A DNA stretch of 50,667 nt from an uncultured Acinetobacter sp. GTDB taxonomy: Bacteria > Pseudomonadota > Gammaproteobacteria > Pseudomonadales > Moraxellaceae. The stretch spans positions 1 to 50,667 of the forward strand of contig NZ_CANQLZ010000016.1 of the NCBI RefSeq assembly GCF_947624825.1, given 5' to 3'. A program made the position numbers and the translations under genes. Shown in pieces: positions 36,336 to 44,401 of this stretch (position 1 is its first letter; every line of letters begins with the position of its first letter). The notes beneath the pieces are model-generated. The model saw only the letters and a list, made by a program, of their open reading frames with translations, was not told where the DNA came from and searched no databases.

Positions 36336-36967
36336 GTTGATGACCCTCCCAGATGTGGATTTAAGTGTGCGAGTGTGGCACGAAGCCCCTGAATGGCACG
36401 GTGATAGTGAGTTTTGACACTACCTTCGGAACAATTCATGATTTGCGCTGTGGTTTGAGTATCAAACCCTTCCCAAGCGCGCAACATAAAGGCTTGCTGC
36501 TGACGCAGTGGCAATTGCTGAATGGCGGCTTGAATTTCCTCGGCAGTGACAGCTTGATCTAAAAAATCGAGCGGGTTAAGTGCAGTTTCATCAACCACAT
36601 CCTGAACGGCGAGATCTTCATCATCTAAGCTGACTTTTTTAAAAAAAGAAAATGGATGAGCACGGCGCATTTCACGCCGCCGCCAATCGTGCAATTTATT
36701 GTTTAAAATGGTGTAAAACAGGGGATACCATTGTTCACTTGGACGATCGCTATAAGCGCCGTGTAGTGCAATAAAAGCCTCTTGCACCAAATCCATGGCA
36801 ATACCATGTTGACCTTGGGTGGCACTTTCCATCATCACCAAAGCACGTCCAGTTACGTCTTGCATAAAAACTTTCAGACGTTGTTCGCTGGTACGTTTTA
36901 ACATACTTGCATCTTGGCTTTGCGCGTGTTTCGGTGCTACATCCATAGAGATGGAAAATCCTGTCAT
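36332..36967 (-). CDS. ECF-type RNA polymerase sigma factor
   Basis: A 211-residue alternative sigma factor. Region 2 covers about 25-105, with MDLVQEAFIALHGAYS and LFYTILNNKLHDWRRREMRR. A linker follows with SFFKKVSLDDEDLAVQD. Region 4 covers about 140-195, with LPLRQQQAFMLRAWEGFDTQTTAQ and NCSEGSVKTHYHRAIQGLR, the helix-turn-helix that recognises the -35. The target regulon is unknown. The start at 36967 has GGGGATCC upstream. In-frame Met9 is an alternative. It is the first gene of a three-gene operon with a long inverted repeat in its leader. Confidence 0.93.
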   Translation of the reverse strand: MTGFSISMDVAPKHAQSQDASMLKRTSEQRLKVFMQDVTGRALVMMESATQGQHGIAMDLVQEAFIALHGAYSDRPSEQWYPLFYTILNNKLHDWRRREMRRAHPFSFFKKVSLDDEDLAVQDVVDETALNPLDFLDQAVTAEEIQAAIQQLPLRQQQAFMLRAWEGFDTQTTAQIMNCSEGSVKTHYHRAIQGLRATLAHLNPHLGGSST

Positions 36968-36976
36968 TGGATCCCC

Positions 36977-37022
36977 AGCATTATTTCCATTGTCATAGTG
37001 TTATAACGTTAGAAATAATGCT
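36977..37022. repeat. 11-base perfect inverted repeat upstream of the sigma factor gene
   Basis: AGCATTATTTC (36977-36987) and GAAATAATGCT (37012-37022) are exact inverted copies 24 bases apart, immediately before the sigma gene's ribosome site. It could be an RNA stem in the leader or a binding site for a regulator. Confidence 0.6.
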
Positions 37023-37098
37023 TTGGTTGACAATGCAATTATTATTTTTTTAATCAAGTGTAGAGTTTTGACAAAAAATGCGGTTTTAAGTCAAAACA

Positions 37099-37875
37099 TT
37101 ACAGGCGTTGACGGACCATTTCAAAGAAGCAAATTGAACCTGCAATGGCAACATTTAAAGATTCTTGACCGCCCGGTTGTGGAATGGCAAGTGCTTTGGC
37201 ATGTTCTAAAGCATATTCCGATGCACCTTGACCTTCATTGCCTAAAATCCATACGCAAGGTTGGGTAAGATCTTGTTCATACAGACTGGTGGAGCGATGT
37301 GAGCTGGTCACATAAACCGGAATTTCAAAGCGTGACAACACATCTTCTAAGGCTACATTTTCAAAGGTTTGTAAGCTAAAGTGTGCACCCATACCAGCAC
37401 GTAACACACGCGGTGACCAAAGTGACGCTGAACCTTTGCTACAAATCACTTGTTTAATGCCGGCCGCAGCAGCAGAGCGCAGCAAAGTACCCGCATTGCC
37501 TGGATCTTGGACATTTTCTAAGATTAAGGTATCTAAAGAAAAATCAAGGCTTAAGCGAGATGTAGGCTGATCAATCACCGCTAAACATGGCAAGGTAGTG
37601 CCAAGTGTACTTAAATCACGATATAAGCTTTCTGCAATCACAAACACCGAACCTTGATATAAATCCAAAATATCGCAGATTTCAGGATGTGTGAGTGATT
37701 TTTCGGTTGTGAAAATTGAATTAATTTTCTTATCTTGTTCAAGCCACGCTTGGCACAAATGCGTACCTTCAAGCACAGTTTGACCTTGCTTTTTACGGTA
37801 GCTATTTTGTTCAATTAAGGCACGTAAATGCTTAATCTTTGGATTATCTTTTGATTCTAAAAAAATAACAGACAT
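37099..37875 (-). CDS. TrmH/SpoU family RNA methyltransferase
   Basis: A 258-residue SPOUT-class 2'-O-methyltransferase. An N-terminal substrate-binding domain (about 1-105) begins ESKDNPKIKHLRALIEQ. The knotted catalytic domain has motif 1 LILENVQDPGNAGTLLRSAA, motif 2 CVWILGNEGQGASEYAL and motif 3 IPQPGGQESLNVAIAGSI. These motifs bind S-adenosylmethionine. Its target (23S rRNA or tRNA) cannot be fixed from sequence. It is on the same strand as fbp, 48 bases downstream, with a hairpin TGCCC-TAAG/CTTA-GGGCA in the gap at about 37889-37916. Confidence 0.92.
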   Translation of the reverse strand: MSVIFLESKDNPKIKHLRALIEQNSYRKKQGQTVLEGTHLCQAWLEQDKKINSIFTTEKSLTHPEICDILDLYQGSVFVIAESLYRDLSTLGTTLPCLAVIDQPTSRLSLDFSLDTLILENVQDPGNAGTLLRSAAAAGIKQVICSKGSASLWSPRVLRAGMGAHFSLQTFENVALEDVLSRFEIPVYVTSSHRSTSLYEQDLTQPCVWILGNEGQGASEYALEHAKALAIPQPGGQESLNVAIAGSICFFEMVRQRL

Positions 37876-37923
37876 GGGAGAGGCTCATGCCCATAAGCCA
37901 AATGACTTACGGGCAATAAAAAA

Positions 37924-38895
37924 TTAGTGGTAGCTGGTGACAAGATCAACTTCATGTTTTGAACCAATAATCACTGGTACACGTTGGTGCAAGTCATTTG
38001 GTTGAATATCTAAAATACGCACGCGACCTGTGGTTGAAGCACCACCGGCTTGTTCCATCAGCATACTCATTGGGTTAGCTTCATACATTAAACGTAAACG
38101 ACCCGCTTTTGCAGGATCTTTTAGGTCATATGGATACATGAAGATACCAGAGCGACATAAAATACGGTGAATATCACCCACCATACACGCCACCCAACGC
38201 ATGTTAAAGTCTTTTTCACGCGGACCTGTTTTACCTGCTAATAATTCATCAATATAACGCTTGACTGGTTGTTCCCAATGGCGTTGATTCGATGCATTAA
38301 TAGCATATTCTTTGGTATCAGCAGCCACTTGGATGTCTTGTGAGGTCAATAAAAATTCTTGGCTGTCTAAGTCATAGGTAAAGAAGACAGTGCCTGCCCC
38401 AACAGTGAGTGCCATCATGGTCGATGGGCCATACAGCACGTAGCCTGCCGCAACTTGTTGATGACCCGCTTGCATAAAGTCAGCTGCTTGCGTGACTGCA
38501 TTTTTTGCCGGTAAAATGGAGAAAATCGTACCCACACACATATTAATGTCGATGTTGCTTGAACCATCTAATGGGTCAAACAAAACTAAATATTCACCAT
38601 TTTCTTGTGCAGGGGTGAAATCATCGAGTTCTTCAGAGGCCAAACCACCGACATGCGGATGGACTTTTAAAGCATCAATTAGATAATCATTTGAAATGAC
38701 GTCAAGCTTTTTTTGCTCTTCGCCTTGTACGTTTTCATTTTCTGCACTGCCTAAAACGCCTGCTAAAGCGCCTTTTTGTAATAACACATCAATACGTTTA
38801 CAGGTATTGCTAATAGTGTCAATGACTTGCGCAAGTTGAGGGGTAAGATTGCCGCTTTGTTGTTGTAAAAATTGGGAAAGAGTAAGATAGGCCAT
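37924..38895 (-). CDS. fbp: Fructose-1,6-bisphosphatase class 1
   Basis: A 323-residue gluconeogenic phosphatase converting fructose-1,6-bisphosphate to fructose-6-phosphate. Metal and phosphate-binding motifs are clear: [25 protein letters not shown] and a late [21 protein letters not shown] choose ATG 38895 ([12 protein letters not shown]) behind GGAGTC. The frame is open 11 codons upstream. Acinetobacter-type bacteria grow largely on acids and so depend on this step. Monocistronic or coupled to the downstream methyltransferase gene. Confidence 0.97.
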   Translation of the reverse strand: MAYLTLSQFLQQQSGNLTPQLAQVIDTISNTCKRIDVLLQKGALAGVLGSAENENVQGEEQKKLDVISNDYLIDALKVHPHVGGLASEELDDFTPAQENGEYLVLFDPLDGSSNIDINMCVGTIFSILPAKNAVTQAADFMQAGHQQVAAGYVLYGPSTMMALTVGAGTVFFTYDLDSQEFLLTSQDIQVAADTKEYAINASNQRHWEQPVKRYIDELLAGKTGPREKDFNMRWVACMVGDIHRILCRSGIFMYPYDLKDPAKAGRLRLMYEANPMSMLMEQAGGASTTGRVRILDIQPNDLHQRVPVIIGSKHEVDLVTSYH

Positions 38896-39077
38896 CGCTG
38901 GAAGACTCCACAGTGTGAATAAACACATAGATAATTAAAAAAGTTGAGGGCTATTTTAGAGGAGAACCAACAAAAAGAAAAATTAAACTCGACCTTTTAC
39001 CGATCTTTTGGGCTTGCAAGTTCATTAAAAGCTGCTATGTTGATGAAAAGGATAAAAACATGGTGAGGAGTATCACA

Positions 39078-39263
39078 ATGAGTACCCAAAAATTTGATGC
39101 CACCCCAACGCCAAGTGAGGGCATTAGCTTAGATGAAATTTCAGCTGAGCATATGAAACAAGCATGGCAAGACTATTCAGCCAAGCCTGAATATAAAGAA
39201 TTTAACAAACATGATTTGATTGAATCTTTACAAGATAAACCAGACGAGCAACAAAGCTCATAA
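39078..39263 (+). CDS. Small acidic hypothetical protein, 61 aa
   Basis: The start at 39078 is supported by GAGGAG seven bases upstream, a strong ribosome site. The product (MSTQKFDATPTPSEG to DKPDEQQSS) is polar and acidic, with a central helical motif EHMKQAWQDYSAKPEYKEF, and has no membrane segment. I do not recognise the family. A dedicated ribosome site and a good terminator right after the stop argue that it is real. Confidence 0.75.
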   Translation: MSTQKFDATPTPSEGISLDEISAEHMKQAWQDYSAKPEYKEFNKHDLIESLQDKPDEQQSS

Positions 39264-39291
39264 AAAAAAGCGCTCATAAGAGCGCTTTTTT
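39263..39291. terminator. Bidirectional terminator
   Basis: A-run, then GCGCTC/GAGCGC with an ATAA loop, then T6, between the convergent 61-residue gene and pal. Confidence 0.87.
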
Positions 39292-39299
39292 GTGTCTGC

Positions 39300-39878
39300 T
39301 TATTTAAGTAAAGGTGGCACAGCTTCGTAGTTGATTTCAACACGGCGGTTTTCTTTCCATGCAGCTTCAGTGTGACCCGTCGCGACTGGCATTTCTTTGC
39401 CATAGCTGACCGCTTCAAGTTGTGTTGGGCTCACACCTGTAGTCACTAAAAAGCTTTCAACAGCTTTGGCACGACGTTCACCCAATGCCATATTGTATTC
39501 ACGTGTACCACGTTCATCGGTATGGCCTGTGAGTGCAACACGTGAATTGGCATTGGCCATTAAAAATTGTGCATGGGCTTGTAGGGTTTGTAGATCTGTA
39601 CTTGAAAGCTCGCTGCTGTCATAGTCAAAATGTACCACACGTTTGGCTAAAAACGCCTTGTTGGCTTCGGTGACACCTTTGGCTGATGCGCCTGTTAGAC
39701 TTTGTGCTGCAAGAGCGGCATCTTCGCTTAAGCCTTGAGTGTCAACGCTGATACTTGGGGTAGTGTTGCTTAAACCGGCATCAGTAATGGTGGGTGTTAC
39801 AGGTTTGCGGTTGGCACAACCTGTCATGATTAAAGCACCAGCCAAAAGTGGTAACATCATCAATTGCATGGTTTTCAT
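39300..39878 (-). CDS. pal: Peptidoglycan-associated lipoprotein Pal
   Basis: A 192-residue outer-membrane lipoprotein. Lipobox MTGC (Cys21) ends the signal peptide, and a flexible Ser/Thr/Ala-rich linker (about 22-75) leads to an OmpA-like domain with VVHFDYDSSELSS, VALTGHTDERGTREYN, LGERRAKAVESFL and SYGKEMPVATGHTE, the residues that bind diaminopimelate of peptidoglycan. It is the last gene of ybgC-tolQRAB-pal. No cpoB (ybgF) follows, because the next gene is convergent. It starts 33 bases after the tolB stop, with AAGGAAAAATAACC upstream. Confidence 0.97.
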   Translation of the reverse strand: MKTMQLMMLPLLAGALIMTGCANRKPVTPTITDAGLSNTTPSISVDTQGLSEDAALAAQSLTGASAKGVTEANKAFLAKRVVHFDYDSSELSSTDLQTLQAHAQFLMANANSRVALTGHTDERGTREYNMALGERRAKAVESFLVTTGVSPTQLEAVSYGKEMPVATGHTEAAWKENRRVEINYEAVPPLLK

Positions 39879-39910
39879 GGTTATTTTTCCTTAAATTAAA
39901 TCAGTTTTAC

Positions 39911-41188
39911 TTATTTGGGTGCCCAAGCAGGTTCACGCACTTCACCCACTTCACTTGGTAAGTTCATACGAAAACGTCCATCGAGCGACATAATCGACAA
40001 TAAGCCACGATTGGCTTCACGCGTGGCATACACCACCATTTGACCATTAGGTGAAAAGCTCGGTGATTCATCCAAACTGGTTGGGGTTAACACGTTGGTC
40101 ACACCGCTGTTGATATCTTGAATAGCCACTTTGTAATTGCTGCCACTTGGACGATGCACGAGGGCAATTTTTTTACCATCGGCACTTAAACTACCACGCG
40201 CGTTAAATGCACCACGGAAAGTTAAACGTTTGGTGTCGCCTGATTCAAAATTATAACGATAAATCTGTGCTGAGCCACCGCGGTCTGAGGTGAAAATAAA
40301 ACCTTGACCATCTGGGGTATAGCGCGCTTCGGTGTCAATAGCGCTGTTGTTGGTTAGACGTTGTAGGCTACGTGAAGCTAAATCCATTTGATAAATTTCA
40401 GGATTGCCATGCATAGAGGCAGTAAACAGCATGCTTTTGCCATCAGGTGAGAAGCTTGGCGCGCCATTTAAACCACGGAAGCTGGTGAGTTTTTCACGGC
40501 TACCGGTAGAGAGATTTTGTAAATAAATTGCAGGGCGTTTGGTCTCGAATGATACATAAGCAATGCCTTTGCCATCGGGCGTCCATGCAGGAGATAAAAT
40601 TGGGTCACGTGAGCTCAGAACTGTCTTTGGTTGCTCACCGTCGGTGTCGGCAATTTGTAGGGTATAACGTTGATCAGGCGTGGCAGGATTACGTAATACA
40701 TAGGCAATACGACCGCTAAAATCACCTGCAATTCCAGTTAAGGCTTGGAAAATAGTATCACTGATTAAATGTGCCGCTTGACGAGTACGTGTAGCCGGCA
40801 CAGTCAGCATTTCATTAAGTAAATAACTGCCTTTTTCCACATCATATAATTGATAGTGAATAGCAATGCTACCATCGGGATTGGTTTTACTTGAACCTGT
40901 GACCACGTACGGTACACCTGTGGCTTTCCATGCTGCTGCATTGGGTTGATCAATGGCAGCGGTAGCAGGTAAGTTTTTAGAGCCACTTGAGAACTTACCA
41001 GAGCGATTTAAGTCATTTTCAACAATCGGATAAATACTAGAATCACTGCTAAACGGTACAATGGCAATTTTGGGGCTTTCTGCCGCAGTTTTGACAATTT
41101 CTAAATGCAATTGAGCAAAAGTTTGGCTGCTTAAGCCCGCGCCTAAGGCTGCGATCATGGCTAAGCCGAGTAGGTGTTTACGCGTCAT
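39911..41188 (-). CDS. tolB: Tol-Pal system protein TolB
   Basis: A 425-residue periplasmic protein. A signal peptide (about 1-25, ending SSQTFAQ) precedes an alpha/beta N-terminal domain (to about 155) and a six-bladed beta-propeller whose repeats are seen as SPAWTPDGKGIAYVSFE, APSFSPDGKSMLF, ARYTPDGQGFIF, SLSADGKKIALV and SPSFSPNGQMVVY. TolB binds Pal and the TolA C-terminus. The start at 41188 has AAGGATAT. It is separated from tolA by 175 bases containing two overlapping hairpins. Confidence 0.97.
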   Translation of the reverse strand: MTRKHLLGLAMIAALGAGLSSQTFAQLHLEIVKTAAESPKIAIVPFSSDSSIYPIVENDLNRSGKFSSGSKNLPATAAIDQPNAAAWKATGVPYVVTGSSKTNPDGSIAIHYQLYDVEKGSYLLNEMLTVPATRTRQAAHLISDTIFQALTGIAGDFSGRIAYVLRNPATPDQRYTLQIADTDGEQPKTVLSSRDPILSPAWTPDGKGIAYVSFETKRPAIYLQNLSTGSREKLTSFRGLNGAPSFSPDGKSMLFTASMHGNPEIYQMDLASRSLQRLTNNSAIDTEARYTPDGQGFIFTSDRGGSAQIYRYNFESGDTKRLTFRGAFNARGSLSADGKKIALVHRPSGSNYKVAIQDINSGVTNVLTPTSLDESPSFSPNGQMVVYATREANRGLLSIMSLDGRFRMNLPSEVGEVREPAWAPK

Positions 41189-41310
41189 ATCCTTGGGTCC
41201 ATTTTAATACGCAAAAGATTGGAATTTTTGTAAAAATTTTAACAGTTATGATGACAGATATTGCATCAGAAAAAAGCCCTGTGGCTCGCATTTATTGCAC
41301 AATTGATGTA

Positions 41311-41353
41311 AGCACTTTTTTTAAAAAGTGCTACTTTTAAAAAAAGTAGCACT
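41311..41353 (-). promoter_or_regulatory. Two mutually exclusive hairpins between tolA and tolB
   Basis: Read on the mRNA strand, a 12-pair stem (arms 41342-41353 and 41327-41338, 3-base loop) is followed by five U, the shape of a terminator. A second stem (arms 41323-41332 and 41311-41320) uses six of the same bases (41327-41332). Only one can form, as in an attenuator. This could set the ratio of tolQRA to tolB-pal. Confidence 0.6.
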
Positions 41354-41363
41354 GTGCTTAAGC

Positions 41364-42590
41364 TTAGTTTGCAGTAAAGCTTGAGGTGAAACTGCGTGCT
41401 TCACGGCGTGCATCTGGGTCGGATGGCATTGGGTAAGGGGCAGCTGCACGTACCGCAGCTTCAATGCTGGCTTTTAAATCTGGATTGCTGGCGCTCACCA
41501 CCACAGATTGTACTGATCCACTATCACTTAAAGTCACGCGCGCTGTTGCTCTTTGTCCTGCAATACCGCTTGGAATGTCCCATGCACGGCGGATTTTAGT
41601 TTCAAAATCACGCTTGGCAGTAGATGCAATCCTCTTGGTTTCAGCTTTTTTAGCAGCAGCTTCTTCTTTGGCTTTTTGCGCAGCGGAAGCTTTTGCCTCG
41701 GCATCTGCTTTGGCTTTTGCATCAGCGTCGGCTTTGGCTTTTGCATCAGCGTCAGCTTTGGCTTTTTGAGCAGCGTCGGCTTTGGCTTTTGCATCAGCAT
41801 CTGCTTTAGCTTTTGCAGCAGCATCCGCTTTGGCTTTTGCAGCAGCATCAGCCTTGGCTTTTTGAGCGGCATCTGCTTTGGCTTTTGCAGCAGCTTCAGC
41901 ACGTTCTTTTGCAGCAGCGTCGGCTTTAGCTTTTGCAGCAGCGTCGGCTTTGGCTTTTTGAGCAGCATCAGCTTTGGCTTTTGCAGCAGCATCAGCTTTG
42001 GCTTTTTGAGCTGCGTCAGCTTTGGCTTTTTGAGCTGCGTCAGCTTTGGCTTTTGCCTCAGCTTGCGCTTTTTCTGCCACAGCCTGAGCTTTGGCTTTGT
42101 CTGCTGCAGTCGCTTTGGCAGCATCCGCTTGTGCTTTGGTGGCAGCTCTTTGGGCGGCATCGGCATCGGCTTGTGCTTTGATACGTGCTGCTTCTGCCGC
42201 TTTATTTTGTGCTGCTAAACGTGCAGCTTGTTGCTCAGCGAGTTTGCTTTCTTCCGCAGCTTTCGCCACATTTAACTGACTGCTATTTGGTGCAGGCACA
42301 GGAATAATCGGAGCTGCAGCAACAGGGTCAGCGGTTTGCGTGATTTGCTCAGCCACTTGTGTATGTGTTGTGTCTGCTTCTTCGATTTCGGCAGGAACAG
42401 GCTTTTCAGGGATTGGTTCAGGCACTAAGTCTTCCGGACGAATCAACACAGTTTCAAGCGGCTTAGGTGGCTTAAGGGGTTGATTCATACCCACATACAA
42501 TAACCCCACAATTGCAATAATATGTACCCCTGCGGTAAAAGCAAGGGCAATTTTTTTCTGAGCAAAAGGCGGTTTTTCAAACTTTTTCAT
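41364..42590 (-). CDS. tolA: Tol-Pal system protein TolA, long repeat domain
   Basis: A 408-residue protein linking the inner-membrane TolQR motor to TolB and Pal. Domain I is one transmembrane helix (about 13-34, LAFTAGVHIIAIVGLLY). Domain II is a long helical rod, first Pro/Glu-rich, then Ala/Lys-rich with many near-copies of AKADAAQK, to about residue 315. Domain III (about 320-408), with KRDFETKIRRAWDIPSG and AAVRAAAPYPMPSDPDARR, is the globular TolA C-terminus. It begins 3 bases after the tolR stop. The rod's repeat number is likely to vary between strains. Confidence 0.96.
   Translation of the reverse strand: MKKFEKPPFAQKKIALAFTAGVHIIAIVGLLYVGMNQPLKPPKPLETVLIRPEDLVPEPIPEKPVPAEIEEADTTHTQVAEQITQTADPVAAAPIIPVPAPNSSQLNVAKAAEESKLAEQQAARLAAQNKAAEAARIKAQADADAAQRAATKAQADAAKATAADKAKAQAVAEKAQAEAKAKADAAQKAKADAAQKAKADAAAKAKADAAQKAKADAAAKAKADAAAKERAEAAAKAKADAAQKAKADAAAKAKADAAAKAKADADAKAKADAAQKAKADADAKAKADADAKAKADAEAKASAAQKAKEEAAAKKAETKRIASTAKRDFETKIRRAWDIPSGIAGQRATARVTLSDSGSVQSVVVSASNPDLKASIEAAVRAAAPYPMPSDPDARREARSFTSSFTAN
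41680..42075 (-). repeat. Tandem repeats encoding the Ala/Lys rod of TolA
   Basis: Units of 24 or 33 bases variously encode AKAKADA(A/D)(A/Q)K. About 15 imperfect copies run head to tail in the reading frame. The stretch also opens long false ORFs on other frames. It is a coding repeat and not a CRISPR. Confidence 0.85.
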
Positions 42591-42593
42591 GCT

Positions 42594-43040
42594 TTAAGAC
42601 ACCGGCTCGGTGAGCAAGGCCACTTTACTTAAACCTGCATTTTGTAAATGGTGCATGAGAAGGATCACATCACCATAAGGACGTGATTTTTCGCCATTAA
42701 TGACGACAGTAAGTTGACTGTTTTGTTGTTGCTGTGTGCTTTGTGCTGCTTGTAAAACAGTTTCAAGTTCCGCTAATGTTAATGCTTGATCGTTATTATG
42801 GTCTTGATATTTCAGTAAATATTCACCATTTTTATCAAGCGTCACAATCGCAGGTGGTGCATTGTTTTCAAGCGGTGTGGCATTGGCTTGAGGCAAATCC
42901 ACTTGAATACCACTGGTGATCATAGGTGCTGTGACCATAAAAATCACCAACAATACCAACATGACATCAATATATGGCACCACGTTCATATCACTGTTGA
43001 GTGGTTTTTTGATACGGTTAAAACGGCCTGAATGTCGCAT
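42594..43040 (-). CDS. tolR: Tol-Pal system protein TolR
   Basis: A 148-residue ExbD/TolR-family protein. The N-terminus is short and basic, followed by one transmembrane helix (about 20-38, VVPYIDVMLVLLVIFMVTAP) carrying the conserved Asp26, which takes part in proton-driven motion with TolQ. A periplasmic dimerising domain follows, ending MHHLQNAGLSKVALLTEP. Its ATG overlaps the tolQ stop by one base (TAATG). The next gene is 3 bases away. Confidence 0.96.
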   Translation of the reverse strand: MRHSGRFNRIKKPLNSDMNVVPYIDVMLVLLVIFMVTAPMITSGIQVDLPQANATPLENNAPPAIVTLDKNGEYLLKYQDHNNDQALTLAELETVLQAAQSTQQQQNSQLTVVINGEKSRPYGDVILLMHHLQNAGLSKVALLTEPVS

Positions 43041-43738
43041 TAGGCATCATCCTGTTTTGAACCCACCGATTGTGCTTGTAAAAATGCGACCATTTCTTCG
43101 GCAAATAAGGCTCGATCACCATAAATGCTGTCACTTTGACTGGTAAAGTGGTTAAACGCCAATACCGCAGGAATGGCGGCAAATAAACCAATTGCAGTGG
43201 CAATGAGGGCTTCAGCAATACCTGGGGCTACAGTTGCTAAACTCACCTGTGCAACATCAGATAAACCAATAAACGCATTCATAATGCCCCAAACTGTACC
43301 AAATAAACCAATATATGGCGCAACTGAACCAATACTGGCCAAATGGCTTAAACCACGTTCTAAATGACCCTGATCACGGCTTAAACCCACGCGCAAAATG
43401 CGTTCAGTACCATCAATACTTTGCGTTAAAGTGGCTTGGCGTTTTTGTAATTTTAAAAACTCACCTTGACCTTGGTAGAACACATCTTCTAAACCAGTAC
43501 GCTGGGTATTGAGTTGGGCATTGTTATATAAGGTTGAAATTTCAGCGCCAGACCAAAACATTTTTTGAAAATGTTCATCATCACGCTGGGCTTTTTTATA
43601 GGTCAAATGTAACTTAGCAATCAAATACCAACTGTAAAAGGATGCCAATAATAAAACCAACATCACCAGTTGTACCACTGGACTTGCTTGTAAAATAAGA
43701 TCTGAGATCTGAAGTGAAGATTCGATTTGTGTTGCCAT
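43040..43738 (-). CDS. tolQ: Tol-Pal system protein TolQ
   Basis: A 232-residue ExbB/TolQ-family inner-membrane protein forming the proton-driven motor with TolR. Three helices: about 18-40 (VVQLVMLVLLLASFYSW), about 130-155 (GSVAPYIGLFGTVWGIMNAF) and about 165-190 (VAPGIAEALIATAIGLFAAIPAVLAF). The start is probably ATG 43738 (MATQIESSLQ). A TTG at 43753 in the same frame is possible. It is coupled to tolR through TAATG and lies 24 bases after ybgC. Confidence 0.96.
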   Translation of the reverse strand: MATQIESSLQISDLILQASPVVQLVMLVLLLASFYSWYLIAKLHLTYKKAQRDDEHFQKMFWSGAEISTLYNNAQLNTQRTGLEDVFYQGQGEFLKLQKRQATLTQSIDGTERILRVGLSRDQGHLERGLSHLASIGSVAPYIGLFGTVWGIMNAFIGLSDVAQVSLATVAPGIAEALIATAIGLFAAIPAVLAFNHFTSQSDSIYGDRALFAEEMVAFLQAQSVGSKQDDA

Positions 43739-43762
43739 AGTTACATGTGCCAATTAATTTTT

Positions 43763-44170
43763 TTAATGTGCTTCCAAGTGGCGCGCAATTAGTTCACGCA
43801 TTTCATCTGGAAGTCGGCGCGGCTTCATATTGGCATCAATACATGCCAATTCCACCTCACCTGAAGCTAGCATGATTTCATCACGATAAATATTTTGTTG
43901 CAATACAAAAGATGTGGATTTACAAGAAACAACAGTCGCTGTGACGGTAATTAAGTCATCCATTAAGATGGGGCGCATATATTTAAGGGCAATTTTGTGC
44001 ACCACAAAATTATAGTCTTTTTGATGCCAATAATGTTCGATGCCACAAGCACGTAACCATTCGGTACGGGTACGCTCCATAAAGCGAATATGATTGGCAT
44101 GATATACAATGCCGCCTGCATCAGTATCTTCAATATAAATACGAATAGGAAATTCAAATTTATTCTGCAT
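43763..44170 (-). CDS. ybgC: Tol-Pal-associated acyl-CoA thioesterase YbgC
   Basis: A 135-residue hot-dog-fold thioesterase with the family signature IEDTDAGGIVYHANHIRFMERTR, in which the Asp is the likely catalytic residue. It also has LRACGIEHYWHQKDYNFVV and a beta-rich remainder. E. coli YbgC hydrolyses short- and long-chain acyl-CoA and is tied to phospholipid metabolism. It is the first gene of the Tol-Pal operon. No strong promoter is visible in the 190-base gap upstream, though TATAGT lies on the minus strand near 44208-44213. Confidence 0.95.
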   Translation of the reverse strand: MQNKFEFPIRIYIEDTDAGGIVYHANHIRFMERTRTEWLRACGIEHYWHQKDYNFVVHKIALKYMRPILMDDLITVTATVVSCKSTSFVLQQNIYRDEIMLASGEVELACIDANMKPRRLPDEMRELIARHLEAH

Positions 44171-44185
44171 ATAGGGTTTCCATCG

Positions 44186-44401
44186 ATGAAGTTTAGAAGT
44201 GTACGCGACTATACGCCTAACACTCCAAAAGCGATTGCTTAGATAAAACGCATTTTAGCAGAACATGATCTGAGTCCTATGGCTGAAGTCATCAATTGCA
44301 AAAAAGCCCGATTGGCAAAAAGTATCTAAAATCAAAGCGCAATTATAAAAACTTAACTGGCGTTACTGTGGCAGGAGCTCAAGGACGAAAGGTACATTTA
44401 A
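44186..44401 (+). pseudogene. Decayed small ORF between ybgC and the TonB-like gene
   Basis: One frame from ATG 44186 reads as credible protein, broken by three stops: MKFRSVRDYTPNTPKAIA, stop (44240), IKRILAEHDLSPMAEVINCK to KARLAKSI, stop (44327), NQSAIIKT, stop (44354), LALLWQELKDERYI, stop (44399). No frameshift is needed. The 3' part overlaps the end of the TonB-like gene on the other strand. I do not recognise the parent family. It looks like a small gene inactivated by point mutations. Confidence 0.45.

Noticed and set aside
37067..37097. TTTTGAC/GTCAAAA dyad downstream of the SpoU methyltransferase gene
   Set aside because: The short AT-rich arms and long loop give a weak structure. 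It might be a poor terminator, but I cannot support it as a feature.
41680..42075. Regularly spaced repeats resembling a CRISPR array
   Set aside because: The units are adjacent with no unique spacers, and they stay in the TolA reading frame.
41553..42218. Long 221-residue Phe/Gly/Ser/Cys-rich ORF on the plus strand and a 210-residue Lys/Leu/Pro-rich ORF on the minus strand
   Set aside because: Both are alternative-frame readings of the tolA repeat. The repeat lacks stop codons in several frames, and the compositions are not protein-like.
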